Shown here in pieces: positions 16,962 through 27,100 of a stretch of DNA of 64,000 nt; positions within the stretch are counted from its first letter, which is position 1; every line of letters starts with the position of its first letter. The position numbers were made by a program, and so were the translations under genes. The notes beneath the pieces are model-generated. The model did not search any database. It was not told the origin of the DNA and saw nothing but the letters and a program-made list of their open reading frames with translations. Origin of the DNA: Flavobacterium sp. ACN2 (GTDB taxonomy: Bacteria > Bacteroidota > Bacteroidia > Flavobacteriales > Flavobacteriaceae); assembly GCF_002303885.1 (NCBI RefSeq), contig NZ_MRCM01000022.1:23635-87634 (forward strand), in the 5' to 3' direction.

Positions 16962-19028
16962 ATGTCCCCAAATAAGTTTATTTTTTTCTTTTTATTGTTT
17001 ATATCGGTATCCTATTCACAGACTAAACGTCCTGCTGTTGTGGTTAAAGCCAGAGCACAAAAGGATAAAATTTTAGTTCGCTGGGCTATCAATTCTCCAG
17101 CCGAATGGCAGAAAGCTAATAAAAAAGGATTTACAATTACCAGAACTACAATTCTACGCGACGGTAATGTCTTGCCTAAACCCGAAAAAGTACTTCTTAC
17201 TTCTAAACCATTAACTCCCGAGCCACTAGATTCTTGGATTGATTTTGTACAGAAAGACAATAATGCGGCTATTATTGCCCAATCTATTTATGGCGAGAGT
17301 TTTGAAGTAACTGGTGCAAAAGAAGGTGATTTGGCAAAAATAGTTAATATGGCCGACGAACTAGATCAGCGATATACTTTTGCTTTGTATGCTGCAGACA
17401 TGAGCTTTGAAGGAGCTGTAAAAGCCGGCTGGGGGTATGTAGATGCAGATGTAAAGAAGAATGAAGTATATGCTTACCAAGTAAAGGTTTTTGAAAGTCC
17501 GCAGGTAAAAGAAGCTTCCTATATGATTGGTCTAAAAGATTATTCGGTTCTGCCTGCTCCAACAGACTTTATTGCTGTTCCAGACGATAGAAAAGTACTG
17601 CTTTCTTGGGATTATGAAACCTTCAAAAGAATTTATACCTCGTTTATGGTTGAAAAATCTTCAGACGGAATCAATTATACGCCAATATCAAATACCGCTT
17701 TAGTTAACTTAAACGATAAAGACGAGAATCCGTCCAAAAACATGTACTTTGTTGATACACTTAGTGTAAACGACAAAGTTTATCATTATAGATTATACGG
17801 TATAACTTCGTTTGGAGAAAAAGGAGAACTTACAAAACCTATAACAGCGACAGGTGTTGCCGCTGTAGTAACTCCGGCAAGATTGGTAGATTATGCGATT
17901 ATAAATTCTAATGAAGTGAATCTTGAATGGGATTATCCGAAAGAATCAGAAGGATTTATTCAAGGTTATGAAATTAATTTAGCAAGTAATGATAAAGGGC
18001 CTTATAGAGTGGTCTCTAAAATTATTCCTCCATCTGAAAGGAAACTCAAGTTTAAAGAAGAACTGTATCCGTCCAATTATTTCACCATTTCGGTTGTTGG
18101 AAAAAACAATCAGAGATTAACCTCTCAAAGTATGCTGGTACAGCCAGTCGATTCTATACCGCCAGCCAAACCAATCGGACTGGAAGGAGTAATTGATAGT
18201 CTTGGAACGGTTAGGCTAAAATGGAAACCCAATACAGAAAAAGATCTTCGCGGATACCGAATACTAAAAGCCAATACGGCAGGAGAGGAGTTTGTAGATA
18301 TTTACCATCAATCTTACAGCGGTTCAGAGTATAAAGACAGCGTGAGTTTAAAAATGACCAACAGTAAAGTTTATTATAGAATTGCTGCTGAGGATATGCG
18401 TTATAATATCTCTGATCCTTCTGATATCCTGGTATTGGATAAACCCGACAAAATTCCGCCAGCCGCACCTATTTTTAAAGATTATGATAATAAAGACGGT
18501 AAAGTACACTTAAAATGGATACGAAGCTATAGTGAAGATGTTGTCAGTCATAGTTTAAGAAGAAGAGAAAAAGGACAGGAAAAATGGGTCGAAATCAAAC
18601 AAATAAATGATACGATTCAGGAATTTACAGATGATCGAATAGAAAACAAAAAGATTTATCAATACGCTATTCTGGCTAAGGATAAAAGTAATCTATGGTC
18701 TTCGTTAGATCATTCAGTTATAACGGTTAGTGTGTTAAATTTTACGCCAGTAAAAGTGATTACATTTTCGCAAGGAACAGCAGATAGAGAAAATAGAAAA
18801 ATAGTTCTTTCTTGGGATTATGCAAAGAATAAAGGTAAGGTTTTAGGTCTAAGTATTTATAAAAATGAAAAAGGGCTCCCGCCAACTTTATGGAAAGAGT
18901 TAAACGGAACTGTTTTTACTTTAGAAGATAAAAATTTGAAAATTAATAAAGAATACGAATATCATCTGGTCCCAAGTTTAGAAAATGATAGTCCAGCAAA
19001 ACCAGAGACCTTAACAGTTATTTATTAA
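16962..19028 (+). CDS. Secreted multi-fibronectin type III protein, first gene of the toxin-like locus
   Basis: The 688-aa product has a signal peptide ending about residue 19 (FLLFISVSYSQ). It then has a unique N-terminal region (about 20-210) and a string of FN3-like domains (about 210-310, 310-400, 400-500, 500-595, 600-688). These are recognisable from repeats such as KVLLSWDYETF, VRLKWKPNTEKDLRGYRI and VHLKWIRSYSEDV, with PPAKP/PPAAP linkers. No enzyme motif, lipobox or T9SS tail is visible. It would be an extracytoplasmic binding or scaffold protein. The SprB-repeat gene follows after 4 nt, so the two are surely cotranscribed. Its exact role is unknown. Confidence 0.8.
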   Translation: MSPNKFIFFFLLFISVSYSQTKRPAVVVKARAQKDKILVRWAINSPAEWQKANKKGFTITRTTILRDGNVLPKPEKVLLTSKPLTPEPLDSWIDFVQKDNNAAIIAQSIYGESFEVTGAKEGDLAKIVNMADELDQRYTFALYAADMSFEGAVKAGWGYVDADVKKNEVYAYQVKVFESPQVKEASYMIGLKDYSVLPAPTDFIAVPDDRKVLLSWDYETFKRIYTSFMVEKSSDGINYTPISNTALVNLNDKDENPSKNMYFVDTLSVNDKVYHYRLYGITSFGEKGELTKPITATGVAAVVTPARLVDYAIINSNEVNLEWDYPKESEGFIQGYEINLASNDKGPYRVVSKIIPPSERKLKFKEELYPSNYFTISVVGKNNQRLTSQSMLVQPVDSIPPAKPIGLEGVIDSLGTVRLKWKPNTEKDLRGYRILKANTAGEEFVDIYHQSYSGSEYKDSVSLKMTNSKVYYRIAAEDMRYNISDPSDILVLDKPDKIPPAAPIFKDYDNKDGKVHLKWIRSYSEDVVSHSLRRREKGQEKWVEIKQINDTIQEFTDDRIENKKIYQYAILAKDKSNLWSSLDHSVITVSVLNFTPVKVITFSQGTADRENRKIVLSWDYAKNKGKVLGLSIYKNEKGLPPTLWKELNGTVFTLEDKNLKINKEYEYHLVPSLENDSPAKPETLTVIY

Positions 19029-19032
19029 GCCT

Positions 19033-22000
19033 ATGAAGAAATTTTACTTATTTGTCATCTTATTGGTTTGTGGAATAGAATATGCTCAAGGTCAGACTGC
19101 GCCAATAGGTTTTTATGAAGTTGTTTTTAATGGCTGGACTTATGGAGATGAGCATCACAATTGCGGGACAGCATATGTTATGATGGAGTTTAATACTCCT
19201 GCAGATAACTATAAAGCTCTAGATATCACTTATGACGACGATAGGGCTACTACCAATCATACAGACGTAAAGAGTACCTTCAGAGCAGATAAAACACCAG
19301 TCTCTATGCTTTTTTCTGCTTCAAGGTATGATCGAGTATCTTGTCGAGGGAATAGGCCTTATAATATGGGTAGAGTTGTAAGAACAGATAAATTTCGTTG
19401 TTATGATCTTACTTTTGAGTTTAAACAATTTAAAAATGTTGGCAGTGATGGGGAAGGACTTGGTCGTTCTTCATTTAATGTAAAGGTTCATCCACTGCTT
19501 GTAATTGTACAACCATCAAGAAATGAACTGCCGACAGATACTGATGTTACGATTGCTTCAAGCACAGGATTTTTTCCGTCTGAGTACAATTGGGAGTATT
19601 CGTTTGATTATACAGATCCAGATAGTTGGGTCCCCATGCCGCAATTTGCAACAAAGTCAAGTTTTACAACTAATGCAAAAGGAATTTTAGGTAATAATGC
19701 CGGAGAACATCATGGCAAAAAGATTTACATTAGACAAGTAGCGTGTAATTCTGTCTCTAATATAGTTACTTATATTGTACGCCAATCAGCTCCTTTAATT
19801 GAATCTTATCAAGAACAAGAAATGACATGTTTTGGTTCTAATGATGCTAAAGTAAATGTAAAATTCAACAGACCTTTATTTAATACCGAAAAATTGATTT
19901 TTAGTATTAAACGTTTTGATGAAATTCTAAATGTGTGGACCGACGTAATTTGTTCCGGACAAGCAGATAAGAACTCATTTAATGGAAGTAATTTTATAGC
20001 ACCATGTAATTTTGAAAAAGGACAGTATAGCCTAACATTCGCTGGATTTATTAATGATGCCACTACGAGCTCTATATATATAGATAGTAGCCCTTATAAA
20101 TTTAATATAGGCGCGCCCGATCCTGTAGATTTTTCGATTAAGAAAAAGAATGATATTAATTGTCATGGCGGTTTAGACGGTGCAATAACGGTAACGGCTA
20201 CTGGAGGAGCAAAAAATGGCATTTTTCAATATTCTACCGATCATGGGGTAAATTGGAAAGATTTTGAAAATGGAGCGACAACTTCTATAGAAGGTCTTAC
20301 ATTAGGCTATCATTATGTTAAAGTTCGAAAAATAAAAGATGCATCTGACATACTTGGCTGTATAGCGCTAACGCCAGAAAACAAGGAAAAAGAATTATCA
20401 GAAGAAATTACCCAGCCTGACGGGCCGCTTGTTGTAGAAGGTAAAGTTTCAAAATCGAATCCTACTTTTCACAAAGCTGAAAATGGTACAATAACAGCTT
20501 CAATTTCGGGTGGAACGCCTATAAAAGGTAATTCGTATGCTTTTATTTGGACAAATAGTAAAAATGATAAGATCGATGCAAGTAAGTCATCTACTCAATT
20601 TGCCAATAATGTTTTTACAATTTCATTAAAGAACGTTCCCGCCGATACTTATAAATTATCTGTAACAGACGAAAGAAATTGTTTGATAGATCAACAAATA
20701 GATCCAAATTTAGAAGTTACATTAATTAATCCCGATCCAATTGAAATTAAAATTACAGTGGAGCAACAGATTTCTTGTAATTCAGAAAGCCTAAATCCGA
20801 TTGGTGGTGAAAGTAAATCCGCAGACGGAATATTAAAAGCTACAGTAAGCGGGGGTGTGCCATTTGAAGGAGGAAATAATGGTGGTCAGCCTTATAAAAT
20901 TTTCTGGTCAAAATATAATGAGGATACCAAAGAATGGGATGAATTGTCTGAGTATAAAAAACTACTTGCCGAAAATCTTTCTGAAGGTTCCTACTCTTTA
21001 AATGTTGAAGACGCCAATGGAATAGTACAGGGAACTTACGATACAGAAAAACTCTTAGAAGCAAAACCAGCTACTCAAAAAATTTCCGAACCTGATAAAA
21101 TACAGCTATCCTATACTTGGGGAGATGTTTCGTGTCATAAAGGCAATAACGGATGGGCAACTGTAACAGCAATAGGAGGAACTGGTGTTTATACTTATAA
21201 ATGGTATAATACAGGAAAAGGAACTGCCGATGAAAATAAAATATCAAATTTAATTAAAGGAACGTATACTATTGAGGTTACTGACGAAAATGGATGTTTT
21301 AGTACATTAGATATAGATATAGATGAGCCGGATTTCGCTGTAAGTATTAATTATGAGACATTAAAACCCCCTACTTTTTCAGGTGGTTCTAATGGTAAAA
21401 TTATAGCAGAAATAAAGGGAGGAACAGAATTTGATCCTACATCAAATGAAGGCAGGCTATATAATTACGAATGGAAAAATTCGACAGGAAAGGTACAAAA
21501 TCCAAATGCAGAAGTAATAAATGGAGTTTATACGATTACCTTAAATAACGTTCCGGCAGATTTTTATTATTTGACTGTAACAGATAAAAATTACAACGAA
21601 GCGACTGGCCAGACAGTTAATTGTACGGTTGCAGAATCTGAAGTTCAATTGACGGAACCAGATCCTATAAAAGTGGTTTTCAAAATTGTTCAGACTATTT
21701 CTTGTAATGCCAAAAATGAGTTTGGAGACAATACCGATACAACTCCAAAAGATGATCAAAGAGATGAATCTCAAGATGGAATTTTGAAGGCTTATGTTAC
21801 AGGTGGAATTCCGCTTCCATTAGATGAAAATAATGGATTGCCGTATTATTTTTATTGGAAAAAACAAAAAGACGATGGTTCTTGGATGGAGTTAAAGAAC
21901 ATACAAGGAGAAACAGCTTCAAACCTTTCTTATGGAACTTATGCGCTTAATGTAAAAGACAGAAATGGAATTGTTTTAGGAACTTATGTTAACAATGAGC

Positions 22001-24177
22001 TTGTAGAGGCGATAGATGTTACGCAATTTATGGATCAGCCACCAGTATTGTCTGTGAAAATCGAAAAGGGAGATGTTTTTTGTAATGGAGGTAATGACGG
22101 ATGGGCAACTGCAACTGCAGAAGGAGGAAGTGGAGATTACACTTATGAATGGTCTAATGAAGTTAAATCGGATAAAAATACCGTTTTAAAAACAGGAAAT
22201 TATTGGGTAATTGCAACAGATAAAAAAGGCTGTACGGCTTACGCTGAAGTTTTTATCGATCAGCCAAAAGCGCCGCTTGCGATTAAATATACAGAGGTTG
22301 TAAATCCGAGTTTCTACAAAGCAACAAATGGAAAAATTGTTGTTGAGGTTACAGGCGGAACTATCGCTACAGACAATACCTATTGGTTTGAATGGAAAAA
22401 CAGTAAAGGAATAACACAAACCAGCACAAGCACGAGCTTTAGCAATAACACTTATACAATATCGTTAACAGGTCTTCCTGAGGAAACTTATACTTTAACG
22501 GTACGTGATGCTAATTACAATGCGGCGACAAATAAAACGAGTTGTACCGTAGCTAATTCCGTTATTGAATTAGACGATCCAGATCCGCTTGAAGTTACTT
22601 TTGAAGTGATTCGTACTATTTCTTGTAATGTGAGTAATGAATTTGGAAATGAGATTGATGCTAATCCTCTAGATAATCAAAGAGATGAGTCGCAAGACGG
22701 AATTTTAAAAGCGAATGTAACAGGAGGTATTCAGCTTGCTAAGGAGAAAAATAATGGATTGCCTTATTATTACACTTGGAAGAAAAAACAAGCCAACGGT
22801 TCTTGGGCTATCTGGAATGATACAGGAGATACAGCTGAATATCTTTCTGAAGGAACTTATGCACTAAACATTGAAGACGCCAACGGAATAAAATTGGGAA
22901 CTTATGTGAATAATGTTTTAGTCAAAGAGATTGATGCTGAGAAGTATATTCCACAGCCGGATCAGTTGAAATTAACCTTTACAAAGTTTGATGTGGGCTG
23001 TACAACTGGAGATGACGGTTGGGCAGAAGTGCATGTAACAGGTGGAACGCCGCCTTATACATACGAATGGACAAACGGAGAAACAACTTCTAGAATAGAA
23101 AACATTACGACAAACAATTATTTTGTAATAGCGACAGATGCAAAAGGATGCGTAGTTCAAGGAAGTATTTTTGTGGGAGATCCTAACGGAATACTATCAA
23201 CAGAAACGGTTAAAAATCCTATTTGCTATAAAGGAAACGACGGATCTATAGAACTTAATGTTACAGGAGGTAATTTGCCTTATACGTATTTATGGAATAC
23301 AGGAGCCGTTACCAAAGATTTAAATAATCTTACTGCTGGAAATTATGAAGTTACGATTACTTGTCCAGAATGTTGCGTTTATAAAAAGCGATTTGTTTTA
23401 AAAGATCCTGAGCCAGTTATTGTCAACGTTGGTCCAGATCGAACTTTATGTATTGACCAAAGTCTAGATTTGGATGCTTCAATAAAAGATCCGCAAGCAA
23501 AATACAGCTGGACTTCTACAAACGGATTCACTTCAAATGAAGCAAAAATCAATGTATCAAAAGCAGGAACATATCATGTAAAAGCTACTACGGCTTTAGG
23601 TTGTATTGGCGAAGATGAAATTGTAATTAAAACCAGCCAATTAGCAATTAGCGCAGAATTTTTATTGAGTTCTCAGGCGTATTTAGACGAGGAAGTAATT
23701 TTGGTTAATACCAGCAGTCCTTTTGGCGAAAGTACAGATTGGGTTGTTCCAAATGGAGTAAAAGTTGTTGAGCAAAAAGAAAAATACATCACCTTAAAGT
23801 TTGATGCAATTGGAGTGTATTCAATAGGCTTAAAGCAGACACAAGGAGAATGTTACGCAGTTTATACCAAGAACATTATGGTAGAACAACGCGGCACATT
23901 GCCAAATACCGAAACGGCATCTCAATTTATTATAGATTTTATTGTAACCCCAAATCCGAACAATGGTAATTTTAAAGCAATTGTAAATTTAGAAAACAAC
24001 AGTGCGATAAATTTAAGACTGTTCTCATCTTCTGGACAAAATACTATGATTCAAAAACAAGACTCAGGAAAGAAAAAGTACGAAGTAGACTTTAATACTT
24101 CACTACAATCGGGTATGTATATTTTAGTATTGGAGACAGGACAGCAAACATTGGTTAAAAAAATTATCATCAATTAA
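19033..24177 (+). CDS. Giant SprB-repeat surface protein with T9SS type A sorting domain
   Basis: The 1714-aa product has a signal peptide (to about residue 21). A Cys-containing N-terminal region spans about 22-260. A long series of SprB-like Ig repeats follows, with motifs such as ISCNSES...DGILKATVSGG and GDVSCHKGNNGWATV followed by YTYKW...GTYTIEVTDENGC. A roughly 300-residue composite module is repeated three times, starting near nt 20734, 21661 and 22572. The last 80 residues (from about 1636, FIVTPNPNNGNF to VKKIIIN) are a typical T9SS type A C-terminal domain, so it should be exported by the T9SS and anchored on or released from the surface. SprB repeats are known from the mobile gliding adhesin SprB. 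In this locus it may act as adhesin or carrier for the neighbouring toxin-like protein, which starts 3 nt downstream. Confidence 0.88.
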   Translation: MKKFYLFVILLVCGIEYAQGQTAPIGFYEVVFNGWTYGDEHHNCGTAYVMMEFNTPADNYKALDITYDDDRATTNHTDVKSTFRADKTPVSMLFSASRYDRVSCRGNRPYNMGRVVRTDKFRCYDLTFEFKQFKNVGSDGEGLGRSSFNVKVHPLLVIVQPSRNELPTDTDVTIASSTGFFPSEYNWEYSFDYTDPDSWVPMPQFATKSSFTTNAKGILGNNAGEHHGKKIYIRQVACNSVSNIVTYIVRQSAPLIESYQEQEMTCFGSNDAKVNVKFNRPLFNTEKLIFSIKRFDEILNVWTDVICSGQADKNSFNGSNFIAPCNFEKGQYSLTFAGFINDATTSSIYIDSSPYKFNIGAPDPVDFSIKKKNDINCHGGLDGAITVTATGGAKNGIFQYSTDHGVNWKDFENGATTSIEGLTLGYHYVKVRKIKDASDILGCIALTPENKEKELSEEITQPDGPLVVEGKVSKSNPTFHKAENGTITASISGGTPIKGNSYAFIWTNSKNDKIDASKSSTQFANNVFTISLKNVPADTYKLSVTDERNCLIDQQIDPNLEVTLINPDPIEIKITVEQQISCNSESLNPIGGESKSADGILKATVSGGVPFEGGNNGGQPYKIFWSKYNEDTKEWDELSEYKKLLAENLSEGSYSLNVEDANGIVQGTYDTEKLLEAKPATQKISEPDKIQLSYTWGDVSCHKGNNGWATVTAIGGTGVYTYKWYNTGKGTADENKISNLIKGTYTIEVTDENGCFSTLDIDIDEPDFAVSINYETLKPPTFSGGSNGKIIAEIKGGTEFDPTSNEGRLYNYEWKNSTGKVQNPNAEVINGVYTITLNNVPADFYYLTVTDKNYNEATGQTVNCTVAESEVQLTEPDPIKVVFKIVQTISCNAKNEFGDNTDTTPKDDQRDESQDGILKAYVTGGIPLPLDENNGLPYYFYWKKQKDDGSWMELKNIQGETASNLSYGTYALNVKDRNGIVLGTYVNNELVEAIDVTQFMDQPPVLSVKIEKGDVFCNGGNDGWATATAEGGSGDYTYEWSNEVKSDKNTVLKTGNYWVIATDKKGCTAYAEVFIDQPKAPLAIKYTEVVNPSFYKATNGKIVVEVTGGTIATDNTYWFEWKNSKGITQTSTSTSFSNNTYTISLTGLPEETYTLTVRDANYNAATNKTSCTVANSVIELDDPDPLEVTFEVIRTISCNVSNEFGNEIDANPLDNQRDESQDGILKANVTGGIQLAKEKNNGLPYYYTWKKKQANGSWAIWNDTGDTAEYLSEGTYALNIEDANGIKLGTYVNNVLVKEIDAEKYIPQPDQLKLTFTKFDVGCTTGDDGWAEVHVTGGTPPYTYEWTNGETTSRIENITTNNYFVIATDAKGCVVQGSIFVGDPNGILSTETVKNPICYKGNDGSIELNVTGGNLPYTYLWNTGAVTKDLNNLTAGNYEVTITCPECCVYKKRFVLKDPEPVIVNVGPDRTLCIDQSLDLDASIKDPQAKYSWTSTNGFTSNEAKINVSKAGTYHVKATTALGCIGEDEIVIKTSQLAISAEFLLSSQAYLDEEVILVNTSSPFGESTDWVVPNGVKVVEQKEKYITLKFDAIGVYSIGLKQTQGECYAVYTKNIMVEQRGTLPNTETASQFIIDFIVTPNPNNGNFKAIVNLENNSAINLRLFSSSGQNTMIQKQDSGKKKYEVDFNTSLQSGMYILVLETGQQTLVKKIIIN
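20734..23190 (+). repeat. Tandem triplication of a roughly 920-nt SprB composite module
   Basis: Three in-frame copies begin with the DPIEI / DPIKV / DPLEV segment at about 20734, 21661 and 22572 (spacings 927 and 911 nt). Each contains an SCN...DGILKA(T/Y/N)V(S/T)GG block, an EGTYALN(I/V)EDANGI-type block and a DGWA...GG block. Copies 2 and 3 share DDQRDESQDGIL/DNQRDESQDGIL and are the closest pair. Confidence 0.8.
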
Positions 24178-24180
24178 AAA

Positions 24181-27100
24181 ATGAAGAACCTTTTCAACAA
24201 CATATATCTCTTTGTTCTATTTCTGTTTTTTAATGCAGTTGGATATGCACAATTATATCCAGTTCAATTAACACCAGTTTTCAATAGTCCGTATAGCGTC
24301 AAAATATCCGATTATGCAACAAGCATGGATACGAAGATGCAATTGTTGATTAATCCAACCGATATCTCTATCTCTCAAAGAAGAGTACGCTTGAAACTGT
24401 ACATACAAGGCAACGGATTAAATATTCAAACCTCTGATTATGCACAGGAACAAAGACCAATATATATAAATGGAGGGGAACTGCAAACCTTAACCAATGT
24501 TGATATTGCATCGCTTTTTAGGTTAGAAAACCTGCAAGGAATATCTGCAGCGCAATATGCAAACCCGCTGCCAGAAGGAATGTACAATTTTTGCTTTGAG
24601 ATGTACGATTTTGTAACAAATCAAAAAATATCTCAAAAAAGCTGTGCCAGTTTATACCTGATATTAAATGATCCGCCGTTATTAAATACACCTCAAAAAA
24701 ACGAACAAATTGCTTCGACAGAGTTTCCTAATATTTTATTTACTTGGACGCCGCGTCAGATCAACGCAACAAATGTTTCGTATAAATTTGAGCTAAAACA
24801 GCTTTTAGATCCAACATTAGATCCTCAAATTGGGTTTCAAATGTCGCCGACTTTATACGAAGAAACTTTATTTAGCACGGCTGTTTTGTACAATTTAAGT
24901 ATGCCAATACTGACTCCAGGTTTGCGTTACGCATGGAGAGTACGAGCGATTTCGACAACGGGACTTTCAGAAAATGCTGTTTTTAAAAATGACGGATATA
25001 GCGAAATATATTCTTTTAAATATACGGCTTCATGTACCGCGCCGACATTTTTATTAAGCGAATCCCAAAGTTCGAAAAGTGTAAAAATAACTTGGGAAGG
25101 AGTGCCAGAGCATACGCGCTATCAGGTACAATATAAAAAACAAGGTGTTCGTAATGCACAGTGGTTCTCGTCAAATAGTTTAAACAAACAAAGTTTAATT
25201 ACCAATTTAGAGCCAGGGGTAACCTATGAATTTAGAGTGGGATCGAGCTGTGATCCGGCTGAAGACGGAATTCAGTCGTTTACTTATTCTAATATAAGCA
25301 CTTTTACTACACCAATAGAAAGTAGTGGTGTTCCTGCATACAATTGTGGTATCGTTCCGCAAATCAATATTCAGAATCAAAAACCGCTAACCAATTTAAT
25401 TCAAAGCGAGACATTTAGAGCTGGTGATTTTCCTGTAACTATTTTAGAACTAAGAGGAGAAAACAGCCCATATTCTGGACTTGGATATATCATTGTTCCT
25501 TATTTAGCCGATACTAAAATTGCGGTAGAGTTTAAGGATATTGTGATCAATACCGATTATCAATTGATCAGTGGTGTTGTAGAAACGAGCTATAACCCAG
25601 ATTGGAAAAATGTTACCGACATTGAAGATTTCACTGGTGAAGGTAAAGGCGGGCAAATTGAAGAAAAAGTTCCATTTGTAATCAAAGATATTATCATTAA
25701 TGCTAATGGAGATATACTTGTAAATGGTGTTGACGGCGAGCAGATAACCATTCCTGGCGGAAAAGATACTGTAATTACAGACAGCGGTGTTGTAGATAAA
25801 GACGGAAAAGTTGTTGTTCCTCCAAAAGTTTACACGGTAGACAGTGAAGGAAATGGAAGCAATCAAGGTGTTGCAGTTGCCGAAGGAGGCAAACCATCGC
25901 CAGAAAATACAGATGGCGTAGATAAAAGTGGTCAAGCCACAGCATTTACCGCCAAAGGTATTTCGATTGCTTTTTCTGGAAACGGAAGCAAGTATGCTTT
26001 TGATGTAATGCCAGAAAATGCATCTGCAGCGCTAAAGAAATTGTATGCCAAAGCAGGCGATAACATCTTGCCTTATAAAGCCGTTTTAAATGGCGATTCA
26101 GATACAATGTTGGCTACGGTAACCCTTACAGATGCCAAAATAAATCTCGATAGTATTGTTTTTAAAACCCAGAATGGAGCAAAAATTGACTTTACAAGAA
26201 ATGATAAAATATTTGTTCTTACTGTAAAAGGGAGTTTAACGTACGCCGAAGAACAAATATTAGCAACCGTAAAACAAGGTGATAAATGGCAGGTTATTGG
26301 TGCATTCATGCTCGTTCATATTTCACCAAAAGATGTTAATGTGGCCTTGGTTCCTACTGATGATGTCTCTGCAAATAAGTTAAATGAAATTATTGCCGAA
26401 ACACAGAGGATTTATAGTAAAATTGGAGTTAAAATTAACTTTAAGAAGGAGGCTATTTTTAATATAGATAAGATAGTTTCAGGCAACGTAATTCAAACCG
26501 AGAAAAATACTATTACTTCTACTTACAGTGCAGAACAGCTAAAGATAAATGCATCATATCAAGGTTCGCGTGATGGTTATGTTTTGTTTATTACAAACAA
26601 AACTTCCAGCACAAAACAAGATGGATATATGCGTTTAAATGGACAATTTGGATATGTATTCGCGAAAGCTAATAATGGCAAAGAAAATCTTGCTACTGCA
26701 GCTCATGAGTTAGGGCATGGAATCTTTAAGCTAGAACATCCTTTTGAACAGTATAAAACAGCAGAAGGTAGTACCAGTTTCTTAATGGATTACAGTACCA
26801 CAAGTACTCTTTTAAACCATTTGGATTGGAAACAGATTAATGATCCTGCATTTAAATTATATGCGTTTCAGAGTCAGAATAGTGGGGAATTAGTGTCTGG
26901 AGGATCAGATGGATTAGAGAATCTAGTAATGATTTTAAAAAGCTTAGGTACAGATTCATTTATCAAATGTTCATTATGTGCAGGAGAAAAATTTGAAGCA
27001 GTAGGAGGTTTTGATGGATCAAAAGGACAATATAGAAAGCTCTCATTCAAAAACAATACTTATATATGTTTATTAGCATCACTAAAAGAAGGCAGGAAAA

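Noticed and set aside
16943..16975. Ten-codon upstream ORF overlapping the FN3 gene start
   Set aside because: Short frames like this are expected by chance in AT-rich leaders; no sign of a leader-peptide function.
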